This document shows, piece by piece, positions 8,633 to 16,901 of a DNA stretch of 64,000 nt. The notes under the pieces are model-generated. The model was not told the DNA's origin, did not search any database, and was given only the letters and a program-made list of their open reading frames with translations. The DNA is from Acidobacteriota bacterium (GTDB taxonomy: Bacteria > Acidobacteriota > Terriglobia > Acidiferrales > UBA7541): NCBI GenBank assembly GCA_003165465.1, contig PLUM01000010.1:50982-114981 (forward strand), in the 5' to 3' direction. Position numbers and translations under genes: made by a program. Numbering within the stretch: the stretch's first letter is position 1; each line of letters opens with the position of its first letter.

Positions 8633-9763
8633 TCAGCGATGCGAAGAAGACGGAGCGGCGGATTTCTTCGTCACACGGCGAACCACCGATTGGTGCATGA
8701 CGTACCGGCTTTCGGCGGGATTCCGGCCGTTATTTGCAAAATGGAATTCCGCGCCGGTGGGAGATCGGGTCACATCAATCGGCAACTGTCCACAGAGATC
8801 GCTTTCCACGTACGCGGTTTCGTACCGTTTTTGCGTGATGCTCCACGTATATACGCGCAGCATGGTGAAGTCGCAGGACTGGCCCTCGCCGCCATGCGAT
8901 CCCGCAACCAGGTATTGAGGCGCCTGCCCCCCGGCGCCATTTGGCACGCGATTCAGTTCGAACCAAGCCACCACGTGCAAATCGGCGGAGCTCGCATAAT
9001 CCTTCACCGGGCCGGGTAAATCGAGTTCCACGAATCTTGCGAGCACCCAGCCGCCGACGATCCCTCCTGGACCGCCTGCAGCCACGAGTCCTGCGTGCGC
9101 GGCCAAAGGGCCGCTGCTGACCGTGTCGCCTGTCGCCGGCTTCACTTCCGCAGAGCCCGCGCCAGCGGAAGGAGTGTTGCTTGCAGTGGAATCTTCGGCA
9201 CGCAGGACGAGCAGCCAGTCTTCCTGCTTCGGTTTTTGTTCTTCCGTGCTGTCGGCCTTTTCTTCCTGAGAATTATCCTCGGCACCCTGTGGAGCGTCGG
9301 CCACGGCCCGCTCCAAGATCAATACCGGAGTTCCCCGCATGAATTGAAAGATGCGCTTGCCGTCGCGCCCAGGTTCGACGCGCACGTTGCTGACGGCCTT
9401 CGTCCGGCCGCGCGCCTGGACGGGCAACTTTCGCGAGCGTTCCAGCAACGCCGCGCTCTTTCCCCACAGGTCGGAATCCATCATTTGCCGCGAATCGTTC
9501 ATCCATCCAAGCACGCCCGAAGGCGTGCGCACCTGCGCCGCTGCCCCTTCCACGCGCATGATTTCCACGCGGTCGCCATAGTGCGCTTCCGCGACGGGTT
9601 CGCGCACCTGCGCGAGTGTGTTCCAGAGGGTGACGTCGCGGTCCGCCACGTAACCGATGGCGATGACCTTGGACGGGACGGAATGAAATTTCCAATACAG
9701 CAGCGCAGCGAGGATGAGGAGAGCGGGAAGGAATCCCCAACTGCGAACGATGCGCAAAATCAT
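8633..9763 (-). CDS. Membrane-anchored SH3-like domain protein
   Basis: A 376-residue protein with one N-terminal transmembrane helix (WGFLPALLILAALLYW) and no cleavage site, so most of it probably faces the periplasm. Two stretches resemble bacterial SH3 folds: around residues 50-95 (VREPVAEAHYGDRVEIM...VRTPSGVLGWM) and 125-205 (VSNVRVEPGRDGKRIFQFMRGTPVLIL...WLLVL), the second interrupted by an acidic, Gln/Glu/Lys-rich insert. A Ser/Ala/Gly-rich linker leads to a C-terminal beta-rich domain of unknown kind. It starts directly after the pfkA-type gene, with no gap, so the two are probably one transcript, although no functional link is known. Confidence 0.65.
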   Translation of the reverse strand: MILRIVRSWGFLPALLILAALLYWKFHSVPSKVIAIGYVADRDVTLWNTLAQVREPVAEAHYGDRVEIMRVEGAAAQVRTPSGVLGWMNDSRQMMDSDLWGKSAALLERSRKLPVQARGRTKAVSNVRVEPGRDGKRIFQFMRGTPVLILERAVADAPQGAEDNSQEEKADSTEEQKPKQEDWLLVLRAEDSTASNTPSAGAGSAEVKPATGDTVSSGPLAAHAGLVAAGGPGGIVGGWVLARFVELDLPGPVKDYASSADLHVVAWFELNRVPNGAGGQAPQYLVAGSHGGEGQSCDFTMLRVYTWSITQKRYETAYVESDLCGQLPIDVTRSPTGAEFHFANNGRNPAESRYVMHQSVVRRVTKKSAAPSSSHR

Positions 9764-10849
9764 CTATTGATCTCCGAAAACAATGCCAACAGCTCGAGCC
9801 GTGCGAACCATGCTTCCGTGTGGATCCACCAGTCGTGTTTCGCCGACCGCTTCGTCTATCGGGACCGACTCAATTTCTCCGGCTCGCAGGCAAACCATTC
9901 GTCCGAACTCTCCGCGCGCAACCAGTTCCACGGCTTCGACGCCGAAGCGCGTGGCCAGGATGCGGTCAAACGGGCTGGGCGATCCGCCACGCTGAATGTG
10001 TCCGAGCACGGTCACTCGCACGTCCTGCTTCAGATGCGCGTGAATGGCGTCGCCAATCAAAATTCCCACCTGGCCGGGTCGCGGTGCGGGGAACGGTTCT
10101 CCCTTGGGATCTTGCGCGGGCAGCTTCACGCCTTCGGCTACAACGACCAGCGAAAATTTCTTGCCCGTGGCGGTCCGATCGCGCAGCCGGGCGCAAACCG
10201 TTTCGATGGTGAATGGAATTTCGGGGATCAGAATCACGTCCGCGCCTCCCGCGATTCCGGAGTGCAGCGCAATCCATCCCGCGTCTCGCCCCATGACTTC
10301 GATGACCATCACGCGGCCGTGGGATTCGGCCGTCGTGTGCAGGCGGTCGATTGCGTCCGTGGCGACGTGCAACGCGGTGTCAAAGCCGAACGTAACTTCC
10401 GTGGCCGAGAGATCGTTGTCGATGGTCTTGGGCACACCCACGATCGGGATTCCCAATCGTCCGAGATCGCGTGCAATCGTCAGCGTGCCGTCGCCGCCGA
10501 TGGCGATCATCGCGTCCAGCCCCAGTTTTCGCGCGTTCTCCAGGCACGTCAGGGAATAGTCGTGCGTGACTTTCTTGCCGCCTTCGTCGACATCGTAATG
10601 AAATGGATTTCCGCGATTGGTGGTGCCGAGGATTGTCCCGCCGCGCGGCAATATGCCTGCGATTGACTCGATCGTGAGCGCCATGGTGCGCTCGGTCCAG
10701 ATCAGCCCGTCAAAACCGTCATTGATGCCGACGACTCGCCAGCCGTGCCCTAAAATCGCGGCCCGCACCACGCCGCGAATAACGGCGTTCAGCCCGGGGC
10801 AGTCGCCCCCTCCATTTGCGATTCCGATGGTTTGGATGGTTTGAGCCAT
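9764..10849 (-). CDS. pfkA: 6-phosphofructokinase
   Basis: A phosphofructokinase of 361 residues, phosphorylating fructose 6-phosphate in glycolysis in the cytosol. Diagnostic segments are the phosphoryl-donor loop NGGGDCPGLNAVIRG (residues 12-26), IAIGGDGTL (116-123), VPKTIDNDLSATEVTFGFDTA (from 139) and MGRDAGWIA. The Gly in GGDGT corresponds to E. coli Gly104, which favours ATP. The Lys in PKTIDND replaces E. coli Gly124 and is the residue found in pyrophosphate-dependent enzymes. This Gly/Lys pair marks the so-called mixed-substrate group, in which both ATP and PPi enzymes are known, so the donor is uncertain. The SH3-like gene follows immediately. Confidence 0.93.
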   Translation of the reverse strand: MAQTIQTIGIANGGGDCPGLNAVIRGVVRAAILGHGWRVVGINDGFDGLIWTERTMALTIESIAGILPRGGTILGTTNRGNPFHYDVDEGGKKVTHDYSLTCLENARKLGLDAMIAIGGDGTLTIARDLGRLGIPIVGVPKTIDNDLSATEVTFGFDTALHVATDAIDRLHTTAESHGRVMVIEVMGRDAGWIALHSGIAGGADVILIPEIPFTIETVCARLRDRTATGKKFSLVVVAEGVKLPAQDPKGEPFPAPRPGQVGILIGDAIHAHLKQDVRVTVLGHIQRGGSPSPFDRILATRFGVEAVELVARGEFGRMVCLRAGEIESVPIDEAVGETRLVDPHGSMVRTARAVGIVFGDQ

Positions 10850-10926
10850 AGATCCTCTGTGGGCGGCAGGCTACGGAGCCTGATGCGCAGGTCCTTATTC
10901 TACACCATTCGCCAAATGGGTCTCCC

Positions 10927-11004
10927 CAGTGGCGCGGACTTCAGCCTGCGGGGTTTCGTTGTTGCAAGAACTAAAAACCCGCAGGCTGAAGCCCGCGCCA
11001 CTGG
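10927..11004. repeat. Family B inverted repeat (GGCTTCAGCC type), copy 1
   Basis: Two long arms in inverted orientation around a short spacer. The left arm starts CAGTGGCGCGGACTTCAGCC and the right arm ends GAAGCCCGCGCCACTG. The same design recurs at 16902, 43482, 56214 and 57863. It sits between the anti-sigma gene and pfkA and could form a very stable stem in RNA from either strand. Confidence 0.85.
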
Positions 11005-11016
11005 ATCTTGGCTCCC

Positions 11017-11262
11017 TCATATCGATTTTGCGTTGCGGCGGAAGCGTTCGAGAAGCGCCGTGTGCAGACGCTCGCGAACGTCTTCGGGAAGGGGGACGGG
11101 TTCGGAGTTGCAAAAAATCTGAATGGTTTTGCGGGTGGTGTCCACGACCATGCGGCAATTGGTACAGCGGGAGAGGTGCTGTTCGAGATCGATTCGCATG
11201 GTGGAGTCGAGAACCCCGTCGAGATAGCTTGTCAATTCGAGGATGACTTTCTTGCAGTTCAC
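11017..11262 (-). CDS. Zinc-finger (ZAS) anti-sigma factor, soluble
   Basis: An 81-residue protein with the zinc anti-sigma pattern H-x3-C-x2-C (LEQHLSRCTNCRMVV, about residues 27-41), and an additional Cys at position 3. It overlaps the ECF sigma gene by ATGA and so is almost certainly its regulator, binding the sigma factor and holding it off RNA polymerase. Unlike most anti-sigma factors it has no transmembrane helix, so it must act in the cytoplasm. A thiol-redox sensing mode like that of RsrA would fit the extra Cys but is inference. The ATG lies within the sigma gene's last codons. Confidence 0.85.
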   Translation of the reverse strand: MNCKKVILELTSYLDGVLDSTMRIDLEQHLSRCTNCRMVVDTTRKTIQIFCNSEPVPLPEDVRERLHTALLERFRRNAKSI

Positions 11263-11963
11263 CGAGATTCGCTCCGTCGAAAGTATTTGTTGAGTTTTAG
11301 GCGGAGTTTCAGCCGCGCGCGCAACAGGCGCGATTTGACCGCCGCCACGGATATTCCCACAATTTCCGCGGTCTCTTCCGTCGAAATTCCCTCGACGTCG
11401 CGCAGCAGGAAGACGACCCGGAAAATCGGCTCGAGTTCGCCGATCACGGTGTTGAGAATTTCATTGAGTTCAGTCTGGGCGAATTTTTTCTCGGGAGATG
11501 GTCCCCAGTCCTCGATTTCGCGGAAGACGGAATCGTCGCCATCGCCCATCAGCGGTTCGTCGAGCGAAACCTGGTTGGGGCGCCGCTTGCGCAATTTCAT
11601 CAGGGATTCGTTTACCGCGATGCGCACGAGCCAGGTGTAAAAGCGGGAGTCGCCCTGGAAGCGGTCCAGATGCTGATACGATTTCAAGAATGCTTCCTGC
11701 ATCGCATCTTCCGCGTCCTCGCGGTTTTGCGTGATGTTCATTCCCAGGCGGAAAATCTTGCGCTCGTAGCGATTGACAAGCTCTTCGAACGCGGCGGCAT
11801 TGCCAGCCTTGGCCGCGGACACCAGTTGGGCTTCGTCATCGCGGACGATTGCGGAAGCCAAAGGTTTTGGGTTGCTGGCGGTCACGATCCGGTGTGCTCC
11901 AGGCGGCTGCGCCCATAGGCCAGCTGCTTTCATTTGGCAGGGTACCATAATCCTCATTTGCAT
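11259..11963 (-). CDS. ECF RNA polymerase sigma factor (sigma-70 family, RpoE-like)
   Basis: Contains region 2 (AFEELVNRYERKIFRLGMNI...DAEDAMQEAFLKSYQHLDRF...FYTWLVRIAVNESLMKLRKRR) and region 4 (LEPIFRVVFLLRDVEGISTEETAEIVGISVAAVKSRLLRARLKLR), with no regions 1 or 3, as in ECF sigma factors. The two are joined by an acidic linker. The frame is open upstream to a GTG at 12032, and several in-frame ATGs exist. I chose the ATG that gives 234 residues; the first thirty or so residues are not conserved sigma sequence, so the true start may be further in. The soluble anti-sigma gene follows with an ATGA overlap. Confidence 0.9.
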   Translation of the reverse strand: MQMRIMVPCQMKAAGLWAQPPGAHRIVTASNPKPLASAIVRDDEAQLVSAAKAGNAAAFEELVNRYERKIFRLGMNITQNREDAEDAMQEAFLKSYQHLDRFQGDSRFYTWLVRIAVNESLMKLRKRRPNQVSLDEPLMGDGDDSVFREIEDWGPSPEKKFAQTELNEILNTVIGELEPIFRVVFLLRDVEGISTEETAEIVGISVAAVKSRLLRARLKLRLKLNKYFRRSESR

Positions 11964-12228
11964 GACGGGTCTCTTCTTCGGATGCTGCGGGGCGCCAATT
12001 CGATGCATATTTTTTTGGATTTTAGCGAGCACGGGCCGAGGAGTGCCGAAAGGGGCCTGCGCCGTCCGTGCGGAGCGAAGATGCTACAATAAGGCGGTTT
12101 ATTGCGATGTGCGATGGCTGGTTTGCGCGTTCCGGCAGGTGTGGCGGGAATGACACGGGAATGACGCGGAGCGCGCGAGTTCGATCAAGGCTTGATTCCC
12201 GGGAGTGCGCGGATCTCCACGAACCACG

Positions 12229-12735
12229 ATGCGAACCTTGCCCGATTATCTGCGCAGCGGCATGAAACTGGTCATCGTCGGTTGTAATCCCGACGATCGT
12301 TCGGCTCGCACTGGGCATTATTACTCCGGCAGGGGAAACGAATTCTGGCCGCTCTTATTCGATTCAGGCGTGATACCCGAGCCGATCGGTTACCGCGACG
12401 ATAAAAGATTGATCGAGTTCGGCATTGGATTGACCAATCTCGTCAAGCGCCCGACGCGAGAGGTCGAGGAATTGGAACGCGAGGAATTTGCCGAGGGGCG
12501 TATCCTGCTGGCTCGAAAGCTCGAAGAGTACGCGCCCCGGGCCGTTGCTTTCAATGGAGCGGGCGTTTTCGAGCATTTCGCGCAGAGGCCCTGCAAGCCG
12601 GGATTGCAAAACGAGCGGCTATACGAAGCGCAAGTGTTTGTGCTGCCACTCACGGGCGCGAAAAAAGACGCGGGCAGCGGCCAAAAGCTTCGATATTTTC
12701 GCGAGCTTGCCGGCGTGCTCGAAAAATTGCAGTAG
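12229..12735 (+). CDS. mug: Mug-type G/T(U)-mismatch DNA glycosylase
   Basis: A uracil-DNA glycosylase family 2 (Mug/TDG) protein of 168 residues, removing uracil or thymine mispaired with G in base excision repair. Motif A is IVGCNPDDRSARTGHYYSGRGNEFWPLL, where the conserved Asn of GxNP polarises the scissile base. GLTNLVKRPT follows, and the intercalation-loop region is LPLTGAKKDAG instead of the more usual PSxS/GL form. The start is placed at the ATG directly before RTLPDYL, the usual N-terminus of this family; the frame runs eight codons further upstream. It is the first gene on this strand after the divergent sigma operon. Confidence 0.85.
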   Translation: MRTLPDYLRSGMKLVIVGCNPDDRSARTGHYYSGRGNEFWPLLFDSGVIPEPIGYRDDKRLIEFGIGLTNLVKRPTREVEELEREEFAEGRILLARKLEEYAPRAVAFNGAGVFEHFAQRPCKPGLQNERLYEAQVFVLPLTGAKKDAGSGQKLRYFRELAGVLEKLQ

Positions 12736-12789
12736 CGGGCCACACGAACTCGCGGCATAAAATGTTTCGATCCCGCCGCGCGGTGGCCG

Positions 12790-13590
12790 ATGGAATCCAT
12801 GTCAGGGCTCACATCCTCCAATACCGCCGCACGCTCCTTTTCACGAGGGGAGTTGATGGTGGCGGCTGCCGCGCGCGAAATTCGCGATGGCGAACTTGTC
12901 TTCGTCGGCTTGCGCCTGCCGATGATCGCTTTTGCGCTCGCCAAGCGGACGCATGCGCCGCGCGCCACCGGACTTTTTGAAAACGGGGTTGTCCGCGAGG
13001 AACCTGCCTCGACGCTGCTGTACACCATGAGTGACCTTCCCAATTTGCGGAACGCCACGTCTTGCGGGGATATGATTTCGGCGATGTCGCTGCTTCAGCA
13101 GGGCCGTGTGAACGTGGGTTTCCTTGGTGCGGCGGAAGTCGACCGGTTCGGCAATCTCAATACCACTTGGAGCCGCAGGAATGGGCAGGCGGTACGGCTG
13201 CCGGGTTCGGGCGGCGCGTGTGACATCGCCTGCCTCTCGCAGCGCACCGTGGTGATGCTTGCGCACGATGCGCAGCGCCTGGTTCCAAGCGTTGCACACA
13301 TCACTTCCCCCGGAAACGGTACCGGCAAGGGCTGGCGAAGCGCGCAAGGTTTGCCCGCGAAGTCCGGACCGTCGGCGATCATCACGACGATGGGCGTGCT
13401 GCGATTTGGCGAGGACGGCGAAGCGTACCTGGCATCCATTCACCCGGGGCCGCGTGTCGAAGAAGTGCTGAGCCATACAGGATGGGCGCTGCGCGTGGCG
13501 GACGATTTGAAGACAACGCCGGAGCCGAGCGAAAGCGAACTCGCCATTATTCGCGAAATCGATCCCAACCGTTTCTGGACGAAATCATGA
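12790..13590 (+). CDS. CoA-transferase subunit B (class I, GctB/AtoA-like)
   Basis: Beta subunit of a class I CoA-transferase or a related CoA-ring hydrolase (IpdB type). The motif GLFENGVV holds the ENG triad that in the family carries the catalytic glutamate forming the glutamyl-CoA intermediate. Other conserved parts are SCGDMISAMSLLQQGRVNVGFLGAAEVDRFGNLNT and the glycine-rich LPGSGGACDI. Its stop overlaps the start of the subunit A gene by ATGA, giving balanced synthesis of a heteromeric enzyme. The acyl substrate is unknown. The first ~20 residues are unusual and a later ATG is possible. Confidence 0.87.
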   Translation: MESMSGLTSSNTAARSFSRGELMVAAAAREIRDGELVFVGLRLPMIAFALAKRTHAPRATGLFENGVVREEPASTLLYTMSDLPNLRNATSCGDMISAMSLLQQGRVNVGFLGAAEVDRFGNLNTTWSRRNGQAVRLPGSGGACDIACLSQRTVVMLAHDAQRLVPSVAHITSPGNGTGKGWRSAQGLPAKSGPSAIITTMGVLRFGEDGEAYLASIHPGPRVEEVLSHTGWALRVADDLKTTPEPSESELAIIREIDPNRFWTKS

Positions 13591-14516
13591 GCGGAGCGGC
13601 CATTTCAAAATTAGTTTCCATGCGCCAGGCCATTGCCGAGCATGTGCCTTCCGGCTCAACGGTCCTGATGGGCGCGGCGCTCGAGCACATGATCCCGTTT
13701 TCCGCGGGACACGAGATCATCCGGCAGGGCTGCCGCGATCTGACTCTCGTGGGTCCAATCTCCGACATGCTGTTCGATCAGATAATTGGCGCGGGCTGCG
13801 TTTCGCGCGTGATGGCCGCGTGGGTTGGCAACGCTTCGGCCGGGATGGGCCATTGCTTTCGCCGGGCCGTTGAGCAGTCGATTCCCCACGCGATCGAAAC
13901 CGTGGACTACACGAATTTCACGATGGCCATGGCGCTTCATGCCGGTGCGCTCGGCGTGCCCTTCATGCCCACGTATGCGGCGCTCGGCAGCGACGTGCTG
14001 AAGAGCAACGCCAATCTGCGTGAATTCGCTTCGCCCGTGACGGACGAGCGGCTGATCGCGGTGCGCGCGCTGCGACCTGACGTGGCCATCATCCCCGTGC
14101 AGCGCGCGGACGCGTCCGGCAACTCGCACCTGTGGGGCAATCTGGGCGTCGCGATCGATGGGGCGCGCGCCTCGCGAAAGGTGGTCGTCGTGGCCGAGGA
14201 AATCGTCGCGCCCGATGTGATTGCGTCCGATCCGAACCGCACGCTCATCCCTGGATTTTTCGTGAGCGCCGTCGTGCACGAGCCTTGGGGCGCGCATCCC
14301 TCGCCCGTGGCGGGTTATTATGGCCGCGATCATGCCTTCTTTGCCGGGTATCACGAACAGTCGCGCACGGAAGAGGATTTCCGCCGCTGGCTTGAAACGT
14401 GGGTGCTGAAAGTTTCTTCGCGAGACGAGTATGTGAAGCACTTGGGAGGCCCGCGAATGGACGCTCTGAAAGTTCGCGAGCACGCGTACAGCGCGCCGGC
14501 CGACTTCGGTTTCTAA
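13587..14516 (+). CDS. CoA-transferase subunit A (class I, GctA/IpdA-like)
   Basis: Alpha subunit pairing with the preceding gene. It has the N-terminal pattern MRQAIAEHVPSGSTVLMGAAL, then DLTLVGPISDMLFDQIIGAGCVSRVMAAWVG and a conserved GVPFMPTYAALGSD. The order B then A is typical of one group of acyl-CoA transferases and of the steroid-degradation hydrolase IpdAB, which this protein also resembles. The frame is open 35 codons upstream, inside subunit B, but the coupled ATG in ATGA fits the homologous N-terminus, so I chose it. No neighbouring steroid or glutaconate pathway genes help fix the substrate. Confidence 0.87.
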   Translation: MSGAAISKLVSMRQAIAEHVPSGSTVLMGAALEHMIPFSAGHEIIRQGCRDLTLVGPISDMLFDQIIGAGCVSRVMAAWVGNASAGMGHCFRRAVEQSIPHAIETVDYTNFTMAMALHAGALGVPFMPTYAALGSDVLKSNANLREFASPVTDERLIAVRALRPDVAIIPVQRADASGNSHLWGNLGVAIDGARASRKVVVVAEEIVAPDVIASDPNRTLIPGFFVSAVVHEPWGAHPSPVAGYYGRDHAFFAGYHEQSRTEEDFRRWLETWVLKVSSRDEYVKHLGGPRMDALKVREHAYSAPADFGF

Positions 14517-14528
14517 GGAGAGAGAAGC

Positions 14529-14882
14529 GTGGCAAAAGTAAAAATCAAGTTTCTGCAGAAGCCGTCCTGCACCAGTTGCCGCAAGGCCAAGGCTTTTCTT
14601 GAAAAACAGAAGGTGGAGCTGGACTTGCGCGATCTGGGCAAGGACCGGCTGACGGTCGAGGAACTCGATCATCTGATTGGCAAGCGCGACTATCGCATGT
14701 TTCTGAATACGCGCAACGAACTCTACCGCACGCGTAAAATGAAGGAGAATCCGCCATCGCGCGACGAAGCCCTGAAATTAATGGCCGGCGAGCCCAACCT
14801 GATCCGCCGCCCGGTCGTGATGCGCGGCAACGAGATTGTGCTTGGCTACGATGAGGAATCGCTCAAGCGCATCGCGAAATAA
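14529..14882 (+). CDS. ArsC/Spx-family thioredoxin-fold protein (GTG start)
   Basis: A 117-residue thioredoxin-fold protein of the ArsC/Spx/YffB group. A CxxC (KPSCTSCRKAKAFLE, residues about 11-25) sits in the position of the catalytic Cys of glutaredoxin-coupled arsenate reductases. Downstream come DLRDLGKDRLTVEEL and a C-terminal LIRRPVVMRGNEIVLGYDEE, where the RRP(V/I) segment is the family hallmark. It starts with GTG behind a strong AAGGAGAGAG site. Spx proteins regulate RNA polymerase in Firmicutes; outside them such proteins are mostly uncharacterised. It lies 12 bases after the CoA-transferase and is not near the arsenic locus, so an arsenate role is not assumed. Confidence 0.8.
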   Translation: MAKVKIKFLQKPSCTSCRKAKAFLEKQKVELDLRDLGKDRLTVEELDHLIGKRDYRMFLNTRNELYRTRKMKENPPSRDEALKLMAGEPNLIRRPVVMRGNEIVLGYDEESLKRIAK

Positions 14883-14909
14883 GACGAGAAATCGAAACGA
14901 AGCCTGCTT

Positions 14910-15467
14910 ATGAATCTCATCGAAAATATCATTCTCCTCCTAGGCGACCTGACGGAAATGGACGTCGATGCCATCGTCAACGCCGCGAATAACGATTTGC
15001 AGCTTGGAGGGGGCGTTGCCGGAGCGATCCGTCGTAAGGGCGGCGATGCAATTCAGCGGGAGTGCGATGCCATCGGCAGCATTCCCGTTGGCGGCGCGGC
15101 CATCACGACGGGCGGCAAACTGCGCGCTCGCTTTGTGATTCACGCCGCCAGCATGCAGCTGGGAGGAGCGACGACGGCGCGCGCCTTGCGCAGCGCGACG
15201 GCGCACGCGCTGCGCATCGCGGCGGAGAGGGGGTTGCGCTCGATCGCGTTTCCCGCCGTCGGTACGGGAATCGCAGGCTTTCCGGTCCCGGAATGCGCAC
15301 GCATCATGCTGCGCGAAGTTGCGGAGCATTTGAAGAAACCCACGTCGCTCGAATCGGTGCACTTTGTTTTATTCGATGCTCTTGCACTCTCGGAATTTGT
15401 GAAAGTCCGTGCGGAGATGGCCGCCGCCGGTGAATTGCAAAGCGCGGCCGGGGAGGGGCGGCCATGA
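14910..15467 (+). CDS. Macro-domain protein (ADP-ribose / O-acetyl-ADP-ribose hydrolase type)
   Basis: A 185-residue macro domain. Recognised segments are the N-terminal strand and loop GDLTEMDVDAIVNAANNDLQLGGGVAGAIRRKGG, with NAANN and GGGVAGAI binding the distal ribose and diphosphate, then ITTGGKLRARFVIHA and the second phosphate loop SIAFPAVGTGIAGFP. MacroD-type enzymes with this pattern remove ADP-ribose from acidic residues or deacetylate O-acetyl-ADP-ribose. The stop overlaps the next gene by ATGA, and that gene in turn overlaps the MidA gene, so the three are translationally coupled. No ADP-ribosyltransferase or NAD-consuming toxin was seen nearby. Confidence 0.9.
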   Translation: MNLIENIILLLGDLTEMDVDAIVNAANNDLQLGGGVAGAIRRKGGDAIQRECDAIGSIPVGGAAITTGGKLRARFVIHAASMQLGGATTARALRSATAHALRIAAERGLRSIAFPAVGTGIAGFPVPECARIMLREVAEHLKKPTSLESVHFVLFDALALSEFVKVRAEMAAAGELQSAAGEGRP

Positions 15468-15736
15468 AAGCGCTCGCAGAAAAAGTTTCCGCCGAGCTCG
15501 CCCGCTACGAGCATCCGCTTTTTGTGTTCGAGGCGCGCTCCGCCGCCGAGGGCGTCGAAGTGCTGATTCGCTACTCGCCGCCCGAGCCGCAAGTGCACAC
15601 GTATATATTTCTGCTCCGACCGCGTGAAATTGAGAGCAAACAATTTCCATGGATTTTTCAGAAGCAGCTCTACGATTGTCTTCACGATTTCCTGATTGAG
15701 ATGTTCACCTCCAATCCGCAGCGCCAGGACGTATGA
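15464..15736 (+). CDS. Conserved small protein of unknown function between macro and MidA genes
   Basis: A 90-residue protein not assignable to a family. It has no signal peptide or transmembrane helix. The sequence suggests an alpha-beta fold: a first helix (ALAEKVSAELARYE), two strands (LFVFEAR, EVLIRYSP), a hydrophobic strand (HTYIFLLRPRE), then an amphipathic helix (WIFQKQLYDCLHDFLIEMF). It overlaps both neighbours by ATGA, and its synthesis is therefore tied to the macro-domain protein and the MidA methyltransferase. That coupling is the only clue to function; a small partner or regulator of one of them is plausible. Confidence 0.75.
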   Translation: MKALAEKVSAELARYEHPLFVFEARSAAEGVEVLIRYSPPEPQVHTYIFLLRPREIESKQFPWIFQKQLYDCLHDFLIEMFTSNPQRQDV

Positions 15737-16893
15737 CGGCCCATCCACAGCCCGTATCCGGAGCTCCTGGCGAACACGCGCGCGCGCTTTCCGAAATTCT
15801 CGCCGCGCGGATTCGTGCGAATGGTCCCATGTCCTTCGCCGAATTCATGCGCGAGTGCCTCTACCATTTCGCGCACGGCTATTACTCGCGCCCGAGCGCC
15901 CGGCATTTTGGGGACTATTACACCAGCGTGGACGTTCATCCGGTCTTCGGGCGTTTGCTCGCGCGCCAACTGGCGGAAATGTGGGAGCTTCTGGGCTCGC
16001 CGCGCCCGTTCGTCGTGGCCGAATCGGCCGCCGGAGTGGGCCGCCTGGCCGGCCACATTCTGGATTTCAGCGCCCGGGCTCTTCCCGCATTTTATGCGGC
16101 GCTGGAATATGTTGCGGTCGAGCTGTCCGGCGCGCGCCGCGCGGAACACGCAACGCACCTCGCGGCTCACGCGGCCGCGGGACGCGCTTCCAGCGCCGCC
16201 GAAATTCCGCGCGCGATTTCCACCGGATGCATTTTTTCAAATGAATTGCTGGACGCGCTGCCCGCGCACCGCGTGGTCATCGAGCATGGCGCGCTGCGGG
16301 AAATTTGCGTGGGATTCGATGGCGGCCAGTTCATTGAAATGCGCGAAAAACCATCGACGCCGGCGCTGGAGCGATATTTTCAGGAGCAGGGAATCCATCT
16401 CGACGAAGGACAGCAGGCGGAAGTATGCCTCGAAGCGTGCGATTGGATCGAGAGCGCGGGGCGCGCGCTGGAGCGCGGCTTTGTCCTGACTATCGATTAC
16501 GGCCATGAAGCCCGCATTTTGTATGACGAGCGTCACAATCGCGGCACACTCCTTGCCTACCGCGACCACACGGTAACGGAGCGTGTCCTCGATGCGCCGG
16601 GCGAGCAGGACCTGACTTCGCACGTCAATTTCACGGCGATGGATTTGTGGGGCCGGAGGGCGGGCCTGACTCGCACCGGCCTTGTCACACAGTCGCAATT
16701 TCTGGTCGCGCTTGGCCGTGGCAGTGAATTCGCGGAATTGTACGAGCCGGGCCAAACGGAAATGGAAAAACTGCGCGCCCGCCTCCTGCTGAAAAACCTC
16801 ATTCACCCGGAAGGGCTGGGAGAAAAATTTCAGGTTCTGATTCAGCACAAGGGAATCGCGGCTCCCAAGCTTACGGGCTTGTCCGGCTATTGA
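15733..16893 (+). CDS. MidA/NDUFAF7-family SAM-dependent methyltransferase
   Basis: A 386-residue class I methyltransferase of the MidA (NDUFAF7) family. In mitochondria the homologue methylates an arginine of the NDUFS2 subunit during complex I assembly; bacterial targets are unsettled. Family segments are GPMSFAEFMRECLYHFAHGYYS, FGDYYTSVDVHPVFGRLLARQL, the SAM-binding VVAESAAGVGRLAGHIL, SNELLDALPAHRV, and the C-terminal LTIDYGHEARILY with NRGTLLAYRDHTV. In SAM site I, AESAAGVG replaces the more usual E-x-G-x-G. It is the last gene of the coupled macro-90aa-MidA set and is followed by a family B repeat. Confidence 0.9.
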   Translation: MTAHPQPVSGAPGEHARALSEILAARIRANGPMSFAEFMRECLYHFAHGYYSRPSARHFGDYYTSVDVHPVFGRLLARQLAEMWELLGSPRPFVVAESAAGVGRLAGHILDFSARALPAFYAALEYVAVELSGARRAEHATHLAAHAAAGRASSAAEIPRAISTGCIFSNELLDALPAHRVVIEHGALREICVGFDGGQFIEMREKPSTPALERYFQEQGIHLDEGQQAEVCLEACDWIESAGRALERGFVLTIDYGHEARILYDERHNRGTLLAYRDHTVTERVLDAPGEQDLTSHVNFTAMDLWGRRAGLTRTGLVTQSQFLVALGRGSEFAELYEPGQTEMEKLRARLLLKNLIHPEGLGEKFQVLIQHKGIAAPKLTGLSGY

Positions 16894-16901
16894 TCGGCGA
16901 G

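Noticed and set aside
9095-10666. Long plus-strand open frame (523 codons) opposite pfkA and the SH3-like gene
   Set aside because: The product is Arg/His/Gly-rich with no motif, and it lies antisense to clear genes; high GC leaves stop-poor shadow frames.
10927-11004. CRISPR array
   Set aside because: Repeats are isolated inverted copies at distant loci, not direct repeats with regular spacers.
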